From assembly GCA_028718125.1 (NCBI GenBank), contig JAQUMN010000002.1:10463-74462 (forward strand): a stretch of DNA of 64,000 nucleotides, read 5' to 3'. Below, piece after piece: positions 42,577 through 52,410 of the stretch. This DNA is from Kiritimatiellia bacterium. GTDB lineage: Bacteria > Verrucomicrobiota > Kiritimatiellia > JAAZAB01. The position numbers and the translations under genes are program-made. The notes under the pieces were generated by a model, which ran no database searches, had not been told where the DNA came from, and saw nothing but the letters and a program-made list of their open reading frames with translations. How positions within the stretch are numbered: the first letter of the stretch is position 1; every line of letters begins with the position of its first letter.

Positions 42577-44556
42577 TTATTCATTTTCGTCAGCCTGCTC
42601 AAACGGCCGTTTCCGGCCAGAATCAGCCGGCAATCCCTTCGGAGTCGCCTCCGTTGCCATTACGAGCCATTTGTGCTTTTCGCGCAGTATTTTGGATAAC
42701 TGATAAAAACTGTTCGGGGAATTCATCGTCTGCTGCAATTTGGTCTCATCAAGATACCGCTGGGTCTCCTGCTCAAGGAGCAGCAGTTCTGCATACATTG
42801 CTTTTGCATGGTCTTTATCCTTTGCCCCAATAAGCTTTGGAATTTCAATGTAACACTTGTGCATCTTGCCATACAGCCTGTTCCAGCCATATAAAATCTG
42901 TTGATATCGTATCAGGTCGGCTATTGCAGCGTTTTCGGCCAAACGCTCCGCATTTTTAAGGTCGAGCGCGCATTCGTCAAAAGCGGCGGCTTCAAAATTA
43001 TTGAAATAACGCTCCATGGCTCCCGCCGCCTTGCCGTAACGGAGCGCGCAGAAGTTCCGCGTCAAAACATCAACATCCGCATTCACGTTCCAAAGCAGTT
43101 CCGCAAGCAGGTAATGATTTAAGAGATAAGCGCGCCACCATTTATATCCCCCCTGGCTTACCAAGCCCTTGACACCGTGGTCCACAAAATATTTGAGCGA
43201 ATTCCTGATATTGCGGGAGAGAACCATAGGCCTTCCATTCCAGGCGGAGCGTCCGCAATAATACTCATAAATAAAAACTTCCGGCACAATTTCAGTCCAC
43301 TCCCGAATAATGCGGCGATAGTAGGCAAAAATATCCGGACAGGAATGGTATGACACAATATTGGTGGCGGCAATATCGCCGGCGGTTTTTTCAAAAAAGG
43401 CGAGCATGGCAATGACATTGGCGCGCGGCTTGGCCTGCTTTGGAACAGGGCCGGTTGCCACGTAACCCTGGAAGACAATTGGCTTGCCGGGGAATCTGGT
43501 CCCGGCCTCATCGGCAACCGAATTCACCGCATTGAGCAATTTATCCGACGCCATGGCCTGCGAGCGTATGACCTCCCATTTCTCGTTCCCACAGAGCGGA
43601 CATTCGCACCATCCGTAACCATCTTCCTGGGATGGATGGAAAAAATCAATCTCCGGATGCCTTGCCATAAAGGCCAGGAAGTTGTCGGTATATATCTTGA
43701 GAGCTTCCTTGTTATAAGTGCAAAATTGACCGGGGACTCTTTTGCCGCTCCCGGACGGCAAACAGTAATATTCCGGGTGCTCACCGAAATATTTTTCCGG
43801 AGCAATAAAATAATGGAACCCATGCGTCGCGGCCGAGAGCATGATGCCGCGCTTTTGTATCTCCGGCAGGAGTGTGTTCCGGTAGTAGTTCGTATTATCG
43901 CATGTCTTAAAACTCAAGCCGGCCCTGTTCATTTTGTGTTTCGCCATCCAGTCTATAATATGCAGGTCGGCCAGGGCATATCCGCGATACTTGAAACCGG
44001 CGCATTCCCGGTATTTGATTTTTTTTAATATGATTTTTTCGCGACGGGGAACGATCTCTTCTTCCGGGAACACTGACGGCCAGAAAACGCCGAGATTCTG
44101 TTCCAGAAAATCGTATACCGCATATAAACTCGCCCGCGGGTTGCTGCCGGCCAGCAAAAGATGACCGTTCCTTGTCTCGACCTGGAAGGCGTCCAGTTCC
44201 TCTTCCCTGGACGAAAAGGCCATGGCGCCGCCCCGTTTCCCGGCTACAAAGCAACTATCTTTGCGCCGCTCTCCGACAAGGGGATTGGAAGCCGGTGTGC
44301 CAACCAAAATCATGCGTTTGAACCTGCCGTCGCCGGCTTTTTTAATGGGTATGTTTGCGCCGCATATCTTTTTGAGATAACCTTGCAGTTCTTCGGCCGC
44401 AAACTTCTCGGGCAAGGAAGCGTTATTACCGACAACAATGACATATGCGCTTGTTTTACCCTCGGCAAGCGTCATATACGCCGGCGCCATTAAAAAGATC
44501 GCCATCGTTAAAATGGCCAGACCCGCCAAAATGATTAATCCGGCATTGATTTTCAT
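42577..44556 (-). CDS. DUF4838-type secreted glycan-processing protein
   Basis: 659 aa. An N-terminal membrane/signal segment (GLIILAGLAILTMAIFLMA) precedes the alpha/beta domain found before GH20/GH67 barrels (LPEKFAAEELQGYLKKICGANIPI, MILVGTPASNPL, LLLAGSNPRASLYAVYDFLEQNLGVFWP). The barrel part has FGEHPEYYCLPSG and FHPSQEDGYGWCECPLCG, the conserved E-D plus Cys pair of DUF4838 proteins (distant alpha-glucuronidase/hexosaminidase relatives). The C-terminus is helical. Its ATG overlaps the stop of the upstream CBM/discoidin protein gene by 4 bases, so the two are coupled. A role in cutting or binding uronic- or aminosugar polymers is inferred. Confidence 0.75.
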   Translation of the reverse strand: MKINAGLIILAGLAILTMAIFLMAPAYMTLAEGKTSAYVIVVGNNASLPEKFAAEELQGYLKKICGANIPIKKAGDGRFKRMILVGTPASNPLVGERRKDSCFVAGKRGGAMAFSSREEELDAFQVETRNGHLLLAGSNPRASLYAVYDFLEQNLGVFWPSVFPEEEIVPRREKIILKKIKYRECAGFKYRGYALADLHIIDWMAKHKMNRAGLSFKTCDNTNYYRNTLLPEIQKRGIMLSAATHGFHYFIAPEKYFGEHPEYYCLPSGSGKRVPGQFCTYNKEALKIYTDNFLAFMARHPEIDFFHPSQEDGYGWCECPLCGNEKWEVIRSQAMASDKLLNAVNSVADEAGTRFPGKPIVFQGYVATGPVPKQAKPRANVIAMLAFFEKTAGDIAATNIVSYHSCPDIFAYYRRIIREWTEIVPEVFIYEYYCGRSAWNGRPMVLSRNIRNSLKYFVDHGVKGLVSQGGYKWWRAYLLNHYLLAELLWNVNADVDVLTRNFCALRYGKAAGAMERYFNNFEAAAFDECALDLKNAERLAENAAIADLIRYQQILYGWNRLYGKMHKCYIEIPKLIGAKDKDHAKAMYAELLLLEQETQRYLDETKLQQTMNSPNSFYQLSKILREKHKWLVMATEATPKGLPADSGRKRPFEQADENE

Positions 44557-45770
44557 TCTGATTCCTCATAGAGCTCGAGCTCCGTAAGCGCTTTAAGGCC
44601 GGCCCCGTTTGTGATACTCACCTTTACCGCTTCCACAACCTCGGAGGGATTAAGGTAAATATAATTCACGGATTGCATGCTTGCATAACTGTAATCCTTT
44701 ATCTTCCGCCAGGTATTATTGCCAAAAACAAATAACTCCGCCGATTCCACGCTGCGGGGTTTCAGGCATATGCCAATCCGGGCTATTTTATACGCGCGGT
44801 CCAATTTAACGGTAAAAAAGCTGTTCGCATCATTCCCCTCATACGACCCGTTGCCGTATTCAATTAAACCGTCAAAAACCCCGGCGGCGCCCATGCCGGG
44901 AAATTCCTTTCTTGTCAAATTCATATTGGAGTCAATTTTGATTTTCCCTTCTTTATAGAGATTCAGCAGGTCGACTTTCCTGCCGAGAACGGGATAGTTC
45001 CGAACATGCACTTTGCCGGTATAATCCTCCGCTTCCACATAATAAGTCTTCTGCGCCCGAACCTTTTCCATGCGCGTGTAATCATTCGTCCCCCGGGGCA
45101 GAATGCCGGAGTCGAATATCTTGCGATCCTCGTTGTCATACAGGCATACCTGCTTCAGGTCCGGGGAAAGCACCTTGACGTTCAATTGGACAGTTGCGTA
45201 GCTAACATACAGGTCGTCGTAATAGACTGCGCCTTCCTGATCGTAATAACAGGCGTAAAGCGCGTCGAGCGCTTGAATGTCCTTGTCCAGGACAAAAATC
45301 TTTTCGGAAAACGCCCAATCATGCGTGCCCTTGTCGAAGGATGGAGACGGCCTGTAGGCCCCTGCTTTAACAGAAAGCCCATAAGCGCCGCCCCCCGGGA
45401 TTGCCCCGACGGATTTCGACCAGGCGCCGGACACCAGGGTCATGCCATTTTTAAGCGGGAATGGCGCCGTTTTCGCGCCTACCGACCGTTGTCTTATGCT
45501 CTTGTTAATCCCGCGCTTGCCGGTGAACTTAAAAGAATATTTGCCCGAATGGGCGGCTTTATCCGTCAGGCCGTCGTCCTCATCAACTCCGTTTAAATCC
45601 CAATAAGCAATGACGCGATCGAATTCCACTTGCTCTTCAAATCCGGGATTGTTCATAAAATTAGGAACCGGCAGCGGCGGGTTGGCCGTAATCAGGATGG
45701 TTTCCGCCTGGAGCCTGGCGGCAAAAAATAGAATTATGAAAAGCAACTTGATTATTTTGTCAAACATCAT
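44553..45770 (-). CDS. Secreted protein with CBM-like and discoidin-like domains
   Basis: 405 aa with signal peptide MMFDKIIKLLFIILFFAARLQA. Residues about 35-190 look like a carbohydrate-binding sandwich (FMNNPGFEEQVEF..., AHSGKYSFKFTGKRG, YDQEGAVYYDDLYVSY). The C-terminal about 140 residues resemble an F5/8-type C (discoidin) domain (AAGVFDGLIEYGNGSYEGNDANSFFTVKLDRAYKIARIGICLKPR...). No catalytic motif is seen. It is the first gene of a two-gene unit with the DUF4838 protein and could hold that enzyme on its glycan substrate. AGGGAAG lies before the start. Confidence 0.65.
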   Translation of the reverse strand: MMFDKIIKLLFIILFFAARLQAETILITANPPLPVPNFMNNPGFEEQVEFDRVIAYWDLNGVDEDDGLTDKAAHSGKYSFKFTGKRGINKSIRQRSVGAKTAPFPLKNGMTLVSGAWSKSVGAIPGGGAYGLSVKAGAYRPSPSFDKGTHDWAFSEKIFVLDKDIQALDALYACYYDQEGAVYYDDLYVSYATVQLNVKVLSPDLKQVCLYDNEDRKIFDSGILPRGTNDYTRMEKVRAQKTYYVEAEDYTGKVHVRNYPVLGRKVDLLNLYKEGKIKIDSNMNLTRKEFPGMGAAGVFDGLIEYGNGSYEGNDANSFFTVKLDRAYKIARIGICLKPRSVESAELFVFGNNTWRKIKDYSYASMQSVNYIYLNPSEVVEAVKVSITNGAGLKALTELELYEESE

Positions 45771-46121
45771 CGACTTCCCTTTTCTGTGTGCAAATCTTTT
45801 GTAACCACACAGGTGCTTTGTGACATTGCCCGGTTTTTCGCGCCAGGGAAAGATTTAGCCTGAATTGTTTTTCAGCATAGATCACAAGTCCGGACTTGGC
45901 AAGCATTGGCGCAACAGCTTCGGCGTAATTGTTAGCCGCACGGCCAACAGCCAATGATTTCCGATTTGACCTTCTGCAGCGGCGGGTATAGGCTTGAATT
46001 CAAATCATAAGCAACAATGCCGGCAAAGTATGTGCCAGGCACAGGATGCGAGTTAGTTCGGGCTGCAAATCGCCAAAGACATGTCAAACAACCGCTGATT
46101 CGACCGGGAAGAAAAACGCAT
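45771..46121. other. Divergent intergenic region, no gene seen
   Basis: About 350 bases between the CBM/discoidin gene (minus) and the sugar kinase fusion (plus). It carries a short palindrome tgtgccaggcaca near 46029, which falls inside the optional N-terminal extension of the next ORF. It presumably holds both promoters, but I cannot place them convincingly. Confidence 0.4.
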
Positions 46122-49070
46122 ATGCAACGGAAACATGGGATCGCCCTGCAGGACGTCGTGAAATTAAGCGCCGATCGGGTGCTGAATCCTGATGCGCTCT
46201 TAAACTACGGCGGAGTCCGGAAGGCGGATTGCGTTCTGGTGGTTCTTGCCGCCGGCAAGGGAACCCGCTTTGGCACGGCGCCCAAATGCGTGCAGCCGGT
46301 TCGAGGGCTTCCGCTTGGCCGCCATTCGATCAATGCATTTCGCAGCCGCTTTCCCTTTCCGTGCATTGGCCTCGTCGGGTACGCCCACGCGGAGGTGATG
46401 ACCGGGCTGGGCGCGGACAATATCTATGTCATGAGCGCCAATCCGACAGGGGGAACCGCCTTTGCCGCACTTGAAGCCCTTTGTGTTCCGGAACTCGAGC
46501 AGTCCAACGCCCTGCTTGTTATCACCATGGGCGACCGCATCGTGCCCCCTTCCATTTTCCAGCGCCTGTTGGATATGCACCGCGGCGGGGAGCGCGAGGC
46601 GGACCTGACGCTTCTTTCTCTCCGGTATGTTCCGCCCGCGCAACATGGCAAAGGCCGCATTCTGCGGGATTCAGCTGGTCGAATTCAGAGGATCATCGAA
46701 CAGCGGGATATTGATAATATCCCCGGCTCCGAAGATCGCCGGCAACTGGAGGAACTGGCGGAAGGCAACTGCCCGCTATATGCGGTTCGGGCCCGCACCC
46801 TCCGCGAGCGCCTGGGAAAGCTCACCAACGACAATGCCCAGGGCCAATACTACTTCACGGATCTCGTCGAATCCATTTGCCGGGATGGCGGCATGGTGCG
46901 GGCGGTGACAACCGGCGCGGACGATCCGGAATACATATTGTTGTGCTCGGATGTCACGCGCCCGGCGGACCTCGCCCGCCTGGAGTCCATCCTGGCCTCA
47001 TCTCCGGTCAAGACCGGAAGCGCGGGAGGGACGGAAGCCGCGGCGGAAACTATAATGGCGGGACGGTCCGCAGGACAGATCGCATCGATTGCCTGCCAAT
47101 TGCACGAGTTACAGAATTCCACGAGTACCGAAGAGGCGGGCTTCAGCCCGGGCCTCCCCCTGGCCATCGGAATTTCCGGCGGTCGGTTCCGCATCGCCTT
47201 TATGCATCCGGACATGGGCCGATTCTATGGTCCGGCCTGGCAAATGCCAACCGGCGCAGCCGACGCGAAAGGACGGGAGCAAATTGTGCTCCTGGCGCAA
47301 GCCGCGGCGGACGGCCAGATCCATCACTTTCCTGCAAATCCGAAATTCCGCGAGAAAACCGATTCGATTCCAGCAGACGATCCGCGCATGTATCCGGACG
47401 AAACGGTCAATGACGTCTATAAGTATGAGGAGTTCGGGACCCGTATGGCGGAGCAGCTGCTCCTATCTCTCGGGTACTTTTCGGACGCTGAAATCCGAAC
47501 CCGCAAAGAAAAGGAAATCCCTTTGCCGCCGCGTTCGTTGTGGGTGGGAACGAGTATGCGCCGCCCATTTTCCCTTATTTGCAATGCCATCGCATCGCTT
47601 CGGACAATGCGCAGCGGACCGTCTGGAGATCGGATTCAGCGTTTTCTGGGCCGCGACGGCTTCCGGGGGCTGCGCATTGCTTCGACGGGAAATATTCCAC
47701 AGGGCGGATTTTCCAGTTCCTCCGCTTTGACCGTCGCAGTGAAGAACGCATTAAATGTTCTTTTTGGCTTAGGATTGCCCGCTGATACACTGGTGCACCT
47801 CGCCAGCCAGGCTGAGTATGGAACCGGCGTCCGGGCCGGATCGCTCGATCAGGCCACGGAACAAAAAGGCAAGTATGGGCAGGGCTCGCTCATTTCGTCG
47901 AATCCACGCGACAATTACCGGCTATTGGGGGTTTTCCCTGTACCAACGGACCGGTTTCGCTTTTTTTTCCCGTATAGTGTCGATCGCGATCAGGATGCCT
48001 GGAAATGGTCAGCCGGAGTGTATGCCGGAACGCCAAACACGGATATTCCGACCACGGCGGAGATGCGTAAACTTACCGGGAAAGCGGCGGAAATCGCCGC
48101 GATTTTGTGCCGCCTGCCTGCGAATTATGATTTCTTCTCGCAAGTTGCGGAAGACCTGGTCCGCGACGGCCGGCTGGGTGCTGACGCCGAGGGTTTCGTC
48201 CTTCAGACCTTGCGGCGCCTGCCTTTGCTCATTTCCCGCGACGCATTGCGCAGCCAGTTGGAGGAGAATAGGGCTTGGTGGATCGATCAGCTGCAATCCA
48301 CTTATGCGATTCCGGCAACCCAAGCCCAGGTTCAAGCAGATGCAATGTTCGCAACCCTGTTCGTGGGATGGCGGGAGCCATTGCTACAGCGGGGGCTGCC
48401 GAACGGTTCTGTCGCGGAGGAGAGAGGTATTCCGCTTCGCGCCATGGTGGCCTATCTGTTTGTTGAAGTAGAGCGAAATTTTCGGCTCATTCATCATCCC
48501 GAGCGCTGGATTGAGACCGTCACCAGGTCCCAGCGGGGCGACTGCTGTTATGCAATTGATCCAGGCCGGCTTCCGTCGCGAATCGAGCTGATGCGCAAAC
48601 AACCCGGGGACATCGGGCAGGCGGTACCCGAGCGTCTGTCCGCATGGATCCGCGAGGTTGGCGCCGTGCCCTTCGATTATAATTGCGGACTGGACGACGC
48701 CTCGCTTGCCGAGCCCGGCAAATTTTCGCTGCATGGGGTCGAGGGGGGGAATTTCTTCCGCGGATTGGCCCTGATCGATTTGGCGGAAGCAATGCTCAAA
48801 CGGGCTTTCGGAGCTGAAGCCGTCGCGGTGCGGGTCAACGCCGCCGGCCAGGGCGACTACTTTCAGGTTCATGTGGATTCCCGTCTCGCGGAGGTGGAAG
48901 AAGTTAAGGACTTCATCCAAAAAGCATTTTACGATAGATTTGGGCTTGCACCTCATCCGGCCTTCGTTGAGCCCCATCCCGGAGGAGGGGCCATCGGCGT
49001 TCGCCTGGATCGTCTGGACGAATTGCCCGCACTGATCGCGAAACTCGAAGTCCCGAACCCGACGCGTTGA
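46122..49070 (+). CDS. Fused sugar-nucleotidyltransferase / GHMP-family sugar kinase
   Basis: About 982 aa from the ATG at 46122; the track start at 46017 would add 35 residues but has no ribosome site. Residues about 35-290 are a nucleotidyltransferase (VLVVLAAGKGTRFGTAPKCVQPV with the G-x-G-T-R-F loop and K; VITMGDR as the metal-binding Asp; NCPLYAVRARTL). From about 460 on it is a GHMP kinase: GNIPQGGFSSSSALTVAVKNALN is the P-loop-like motif 2, SLDQATEQKG follows, and HPGGGAIGVRLDR is motif 3. The order matches bifunctional FKP-type enzymes that phosphorylate a free sugar and then make the NDP-sugar, but the sugar is not known. It is a possible salvage route for sugars released by the neighbouring glycosidases. 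Confidence 0.75.
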   Translation: MQRKHGIALQDVVKLSADRVLNPDALLNYGGVRKADCVLVVLAAGKGTRFGTAPKCVQPVRGLPLGRHSINAFRSRFPFPCIGLVGYAHAEVMTGLGADNIYVMSANPTGGTAFAALEALCVPELEQSNALLVITMGDRIVPPSIFQRLLDMHRGGEREADLTLLSLRYVPPAQHGKGRILRDSAGRIQRIIEQRDIDNIPGSEDRRQLEELAEGNCPLYAVRARTLRERLGKLTNDNAQGQYYFTDLVESICRDGGMVRAVTTGADDPEYILLCSDVTRPADLARLESILASSPVKTGSAGGTEAAAETIMAGRSAGQIASIACQLHELQNSTSTEEAGFSPGLPLAIGISGGRFRIAFMHPDMGRFYGPAWQMPTGAADAKGREQIVLLAQAAADGQIHHFPANPKFREKTDSIPADDPRMYPDETVNDVYKYEEFGTRMAEQLLLSLGYFSDAEIRTRKEKEIPLPPRSLWVGTSMRRPFSLICNAIASLRTMRSGPSGDRIQRFLGRDGFRGLRIASTGNIPQGGFSSSSALTVAVKNALNVLFGLGLPADTLVHLASQAEYGTGVRAGSLDQATEQKGKYGQGSLISSNPRDNYRLLGVFPVPTDRFRFFFPYSVDRDQDAWKWSAGVYAGTPNTDIPTTAEMRKLTGKAAEIAAILCRLPANYDFFSQVAEDLVRDGRLGADAEGFVLQTLRRLPLLISRDALRSQLEENRAWWIDQLQSTYAIPATQAQVQADAMFATLFVGWREPLLQRGLPNGSVAEERGIPLRAMVAYLFVEVERNFRLIHHPERWIETVTRSQRGDCCYAIDPGRLPSRIELMRKQPGDIGQAVPERLSAWIREVGAVPFDYNCGLDDASLAEPGKFSLHGVEGGNFFRGLALIDLAEAMLKRAFGAEAVAVRVNAAGQGDYFQVHVDSRLAEVEEVKDFIQKAFYDRFGLAPHPAFVEPHPGGGAIGVRLDRLDELPALIAKLEVPNPTR

Positions 49071-49203
49071 ATAACAGCGCACGGTGCGCCCGTGCAGCCG
49101 GTTCGCCAGAGTCCATCCTGGGCATCCGGCCGGACGAGTGCGGCTCATGTGTCGGAACCCGCCAGGTGAACGCCGGTAGTTTATACGAAAGGAAGCAAAA
49201 AAC

Positions 49204-49596
49204 ATGAAGAGTCTTTTTACGGCAATGTGCGCGGTGCTGATGATCGGACTAAACGTCAAGGGAGGAGAACACATGAACAACATACTCAAGGACATTCCTT
49301 ATGCTGACAGCCATATGGGGAAACGGCAACTCGTTGACGAAAAGCACCTCCTTGTCATGCAAGTCGCGCTGAAGCCCGGCCAGCAGGTTCCGCAACATAA
49401 CGCCAATTCCAATGTCCATCTGTTGATTGTCGAGGGCCAGATCATTGTAACTCTGGACGGCAAGGACACCGTGGCCACCAAGGGGGACATCCTCCCCGTC
49501 ACCTTCAAGACGCTCATGAGCGTCCGGAATGCCTCCAAAGAGAATGCATCGTTCCTGATCATAAAGAGCCCGAATCCGAGCGAAATGACACCATAA
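49204..49596 (+). CDS. Small cupin-domain protein
   Basis: 130 aa from ATG 49204 with a signal-like N-terminus (MKSLFTAMCAVLMIGLNV). An internal ATG at 49273 (107 aa) has a very strong site, GGGAGGAG, and may be the true start. The cupin fold shows in VALKPGQQVPQHNANSNVHLLIVEGQIIVTLDGKD and KGDILPVTFKTLMSVRNAS. The first His cluster (QHNANSNVH) supplies likely metal ligands. Substrate and role are unknown; similar single cupins bind small metabolites or act on quinones. Confidence 0.7.
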   Translation: MKSLFTAMCAVLMIGLNVKGGEHMNNILKDIPYADSHMGKRQLVDEKHLLVMQVALKPGQQVPQHNANSNVHLLIVEGQIIVTLDGKDTVATKGDILPVTFKTLMSVRNASKENASFLIIKSPNPSEMTP

Positions 49597-49762
49597 TGTG
49601 TTAATGGGCGGCCACGGCAGCATCCGCGGCGCCTTTGTGAGGCCAGCGCAACGAAATCAGCCCTATACAGCCATACAGGCCGCTTTTTTCTGCCGGCTGA
49701 GCGAGAATCATTCCCTGCTACATTCCCGTGAACGCATACAACGGATCAAAAGGCGAGAGACC

Positions 49763-51118
49763 ATGGATAAGACCATGCTAACGGACTTGTATGAGCTGAC
49801 CATGATGGCGGCCTATGTCGACAGCCGGAAAGACGACACGGCGACTTTCGACCTGTCCATCAGGGCATTGCCGGAAGGATGGGGTTATTACATCGCCAAC
49901 GGGATCGAAGATGCGATCGATTGCCTCACCGGCATCCGATTCACCAGGCGGGATATTGCTTTCCTGAAAAAGAAGGGATTATTCAAGCAATCATTCCTCG
50001 ATTTCCTTGAACGCTTCCGGTTTGCAGGCGAAGTGTATGCCGTCCGGGAAGGGACCCCCATCTTTCCCAACGAGCCCATTCTCCGGGTGACCGCCAAACG
50101 AACGCAGGCCCAGCTGGCAGAGTCCGCTCTGCTGAATACGATCAACTTCCAGACAATGATCGCATCAAAAGCCAGTCGGGTGGTGAATGCGGCGGCCAGG
50201 GGCAACGCCGTGGTATCGGAATTTGGATTGCGGCGCGCCCATGAGGAAGATGCGGGGATGAAAGGCGCGCGGGCAGCCTATATCGCCGGGACAGTCGGCA
50301 CGAGTAACGTTAAGGCCGGCATGGAATACGGCATTCCCCTGGTGGGCACTATGGCCCATTCGTTTGTCATGAGTTTTTCAACGGAGTTGGAGGCGTTCCG
50401 GGCCTATGTGCGCACTTTCCCGGTTCGCCCCACATTGTTGATCGACACCTATGACACGCTCCAAGGGGCAAAGCACGCTGCCATCGTGGCCCGGGAATTG
50501 GCAGCGGCTGGCGGGCAATTGGACGGCGTGCGGCTGGACAGCGGCGACCTGGGGACACTGGCAAAAAAAATCAGGAAAATTTTCGACAACTGCGGCCTGG
50601 CCAAGGTACGTATTGTGGCCAGCAGCGATCTCAACGAATACAAAATAGAGGCGTTGGTCAAGACCTCTGCGCCGATCGATATATATGGCGTCGGCACGGA
50701 CCTGATTGCCGCCAAGCCGGTGGCGGCGATCCCCGGCATTTACAAATTGGTCGAAGACACCGACGGAGCACGGATGAAATTGAGCCCCGGAAAGAGGAGC
50801 GAGCCAGGGAAGAAACAGGTTTTCAGGCAAATCGGCGCCGACGGAAAATATGCGAAGGATATCGTCGCATTGCAGGATGAGTCTTTCACCGGTCTTCCGC
50901 TGCTGACCTTGGCGGTAAAGAACGGGCGGAGAGCCAGACCGAAGCCGGCCTTGGCGCAGATTCGCGACTATTGTCTGCGCGAAGTGGCCAAGCTCCCGGC
51001 TAAATTAACCGGCAGCAACGTGCCGTCAAGCTACCCCCTGGAAACGGCGCCGGGGCTGAAGGCAATCATCAATATGTTGACGAAAAACGGCGCACAAAAA
51101 GCCGATTGCCGCGCGTAA
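49763..51118 (+). CDS. pncB: Nicotinate phosphoribosyltransferase
   Basis: 451 aa from MDKTMLTDLYELTMMAAY (ATG 49763); the track start at 49598 is an extension. It makes nicotinate mononucleotide from nicotinate and PRPP in the NAD salvage (Preiss-Handler) route. Family motifs are TDLYELTM, EFGLRRAHEEDAG, GTSNVKAGMEYGIPLVGTMAHSFVM (phosphorylatable His), DTYDTLQGAKHA, GVRLDSGDLGTLAKKIR and IYGVGTDLI. The length and start match the shorter bacterial type. Cytoplasmic. The flanking genes give no clear operon partner. Confidence 0.93.
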   Translation: MDKTMLTDLYELTMMAAYVDSRKDDTATFDLSIRALPEGWGYYIANGIEDAIDCLTGIRFTRRDIAFLKKKGLFKQSFLDFLERFRFAGEVYAVREGTPIFPNEPILRVTAKRTQAQLAESALLNTINFQTMIASKASRVVNAAARGNAVVSEFGLRRAHEEDAGMKGARAAYIAGTVGTSNVKAGMEYGIPLVGTMAHSFVMSFSTELEAFRAYVRTFPVRPTLLIDTYDTLQGAKHAAIVARELAAAGGQLDGVRLDSGDLGTLAKKIRKIFDNCGLAKVRIVASSDLNEYKIEALVKTSAPIDIYGVGTDLIAAKPVAAIPGIYKLVEDTDGARMKLSPGKRSEPGKKQVFRQIGADGKYAKDIVALQDESFTGLPLLTLAVKNGRRARPKPALAQIRDYCLREVAKLPAKLTGSNVPSSYPLETAPGLKAIINMLTKNGAQKADCRA

Positions 51119-51194
51119 GAATTGCGATCGGATATCGCCTGGTTACGGCTTATGCCGGCCGATGATCAGGTATTAATTTAAGACCGGCTCTCTT

Positions 51195-52001
51195 TCAGAA
51201 TCGGTATGAAAGGGATGTCAGCAACTGCTCGCGCTCGCCTACACCGGCTTCCACCTCCAAGCCCACCCGCCCCCACAAGTCTGTACTCAGGCCGGCAATG
51301 AAGTTCCACGGTTCTTTTTCTTTGAGCTTCGCATCGTATTTCAACTGGCCGATACCCGGCACGTTCCAGCTTCCGGTATGCTCTTCGTCCACCTCCTGGA
51401 ACATGGCGCCCACCCATATATTGAGGCCTTTCCCCTCCCAAGGGGTATCAGCGCGCACGCCGACCCTGGGAGTCACCACTATAGCGTTGATCCATGAATC
51501 TTCATTGCTTAAATCCGCATAAGTATCCGCAACGGTCAGCGATGCCCATACATACTTGACGCCGTAGGCCAGCGTTGCACCGCCGCCATAGATATAACCG
51601 TCGTCTTCATACTCCAGAGTGCTTAACGGGGGATAGGGAATGTCGCTGATTTTGGTGACTTGCTCCACCCGCCCGAGGATCCCAAACAAGTTGAGGAACG
51701 GAAGCAACCATGTATCCAGTTTGATATTTACTTCATTGACACGGCTTTTCACGCTTAAGTCGGAAGGCACCAGATTAAACTGCCGGCCGATATCGGGATC
51801 AAGTTTTAACGTGTTCAAGTCGTAGCCCTGCCGCTGATAGTAGTAGTTTACCCCGATCCCGCAAGGAATGGCCAGGCTCTTGTCATCCTGCACCCATGAA
51901 CGCCCCACCGGAAGGTAGGTCGCGGTCCCAGCCATCGCAACCTGACAAATACCAAGAACAACTGACACCAGACAACATGCGCAGAACAGATGCCGATTCA
52001 T
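51195..52001 (-). CDS. Outer-membrane beta-barrel protein, unknown family
   Basis: 268 aa with signal peptide (CACCLVSVVLGICQVAMAG) and AAAGGAAAG before the ATG. After the signal come alternating amphipathic strands (SLAIPCGIGVNYYYQRQGY, VNEVNIKLDTWLLPFLNLFGIL, YIYGGGATLAYGVKYVWASLTVADTY, AIVVTPRVGVRAD, LNIWVGAMFQ, WNFIAGLSTDLWGRVGLEVEAGVGE), ending LLTSLSYRF with a terminal Phe, the usual signal for barrel assembly. The tight N-terminal motifs resemble small porin-like proteins of unknown role. No catalytic residues are seen. Confidence 0.65.
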   Translation of the reverse strand: MNRHLFCACCLVSVVLGICQVAMAGTATYLPVGRSWVQDDKSLAIPCGIGVNYYYQRQGYDLNTLKLDPDIGRQFNLVPSDLSVKSRVNEVNIKLDTWLLPFLNLFGILGRVEQVTKISDIPYPPLSTLEYEDDGYIYGGGATLAYGVKYVWASLTVADTYADLSNEDSWINAIVVTPRVGVRADTPWEGKGLNIWVGAMFQEVDEEHTGSWNVPGIGQLKYDAKLKEKEPWNFIAGLSTDLWGRVGLEVEAGVGEREQLLTSLSYRF

Positions 52002-52126
52002 AGGCGCTTTCCTTTCATAATACCAGCATTGCTATCGTTCAACCCATAGACGCGACTAAATCCAACTTTCAGAAATATTACTCATTGCCAAGATAATGAC
52101 AAGCACAATTTTTATGCAATAATTTC

Positions 52127-52131
52127 AGTAT
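52127..52131. repeat. 5-bp target-site duplication (left), AGTAT
   Basis: AGTAT immediately before the inverted end CAGGGCTGCGTCA of the MITE-like element. The same AGTAT follows the other end at 52324-52328. Confidence 0.75.
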
Positions 52132-52323
52132 CAGGGCTGCGTCATCCATGCTGAAACCAGCGGCGTCGCGGTCCCGATACCCGCCCACGGCGGCGTGATC
52201 GGAACGCCCTCCAATATCGCGAAAGAATTGGCATTCGTGCCAGGGACAGCCTGCCCGCAATAGTCCGGCAGTTGCCGGACGAAGGAGGGAGTTCCCGCGA
52301 GAGACGTTCTTGACACAGCCCTG
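52132..52323 (-). mobile_element. MITE-like element, copy 2 (intact, with target duplication)
   Basis: 192 bases bounded by CAGGGCTGCGTCA and TGACACAGCCCTG, which are inverted repeats with one mismatch, and flanked by AGTAT on both sides. It contains the shared core (tccggcagttgccgga palindrome, ccaatatcgcgaa) and an extra about 25-30 bases absent from copies 1 and 3. No transposase ORF is inside, so it is non-autonomous. Confidence 0.85.
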
Positions 52324-52410
52324 AGTATTCCGTCCGAAATACAACGGTTGACATTGCATTTATTTTACGGCATAAATTATTTGAAAGCGTAGAACAATCA
52401 GGAGGTTAGC

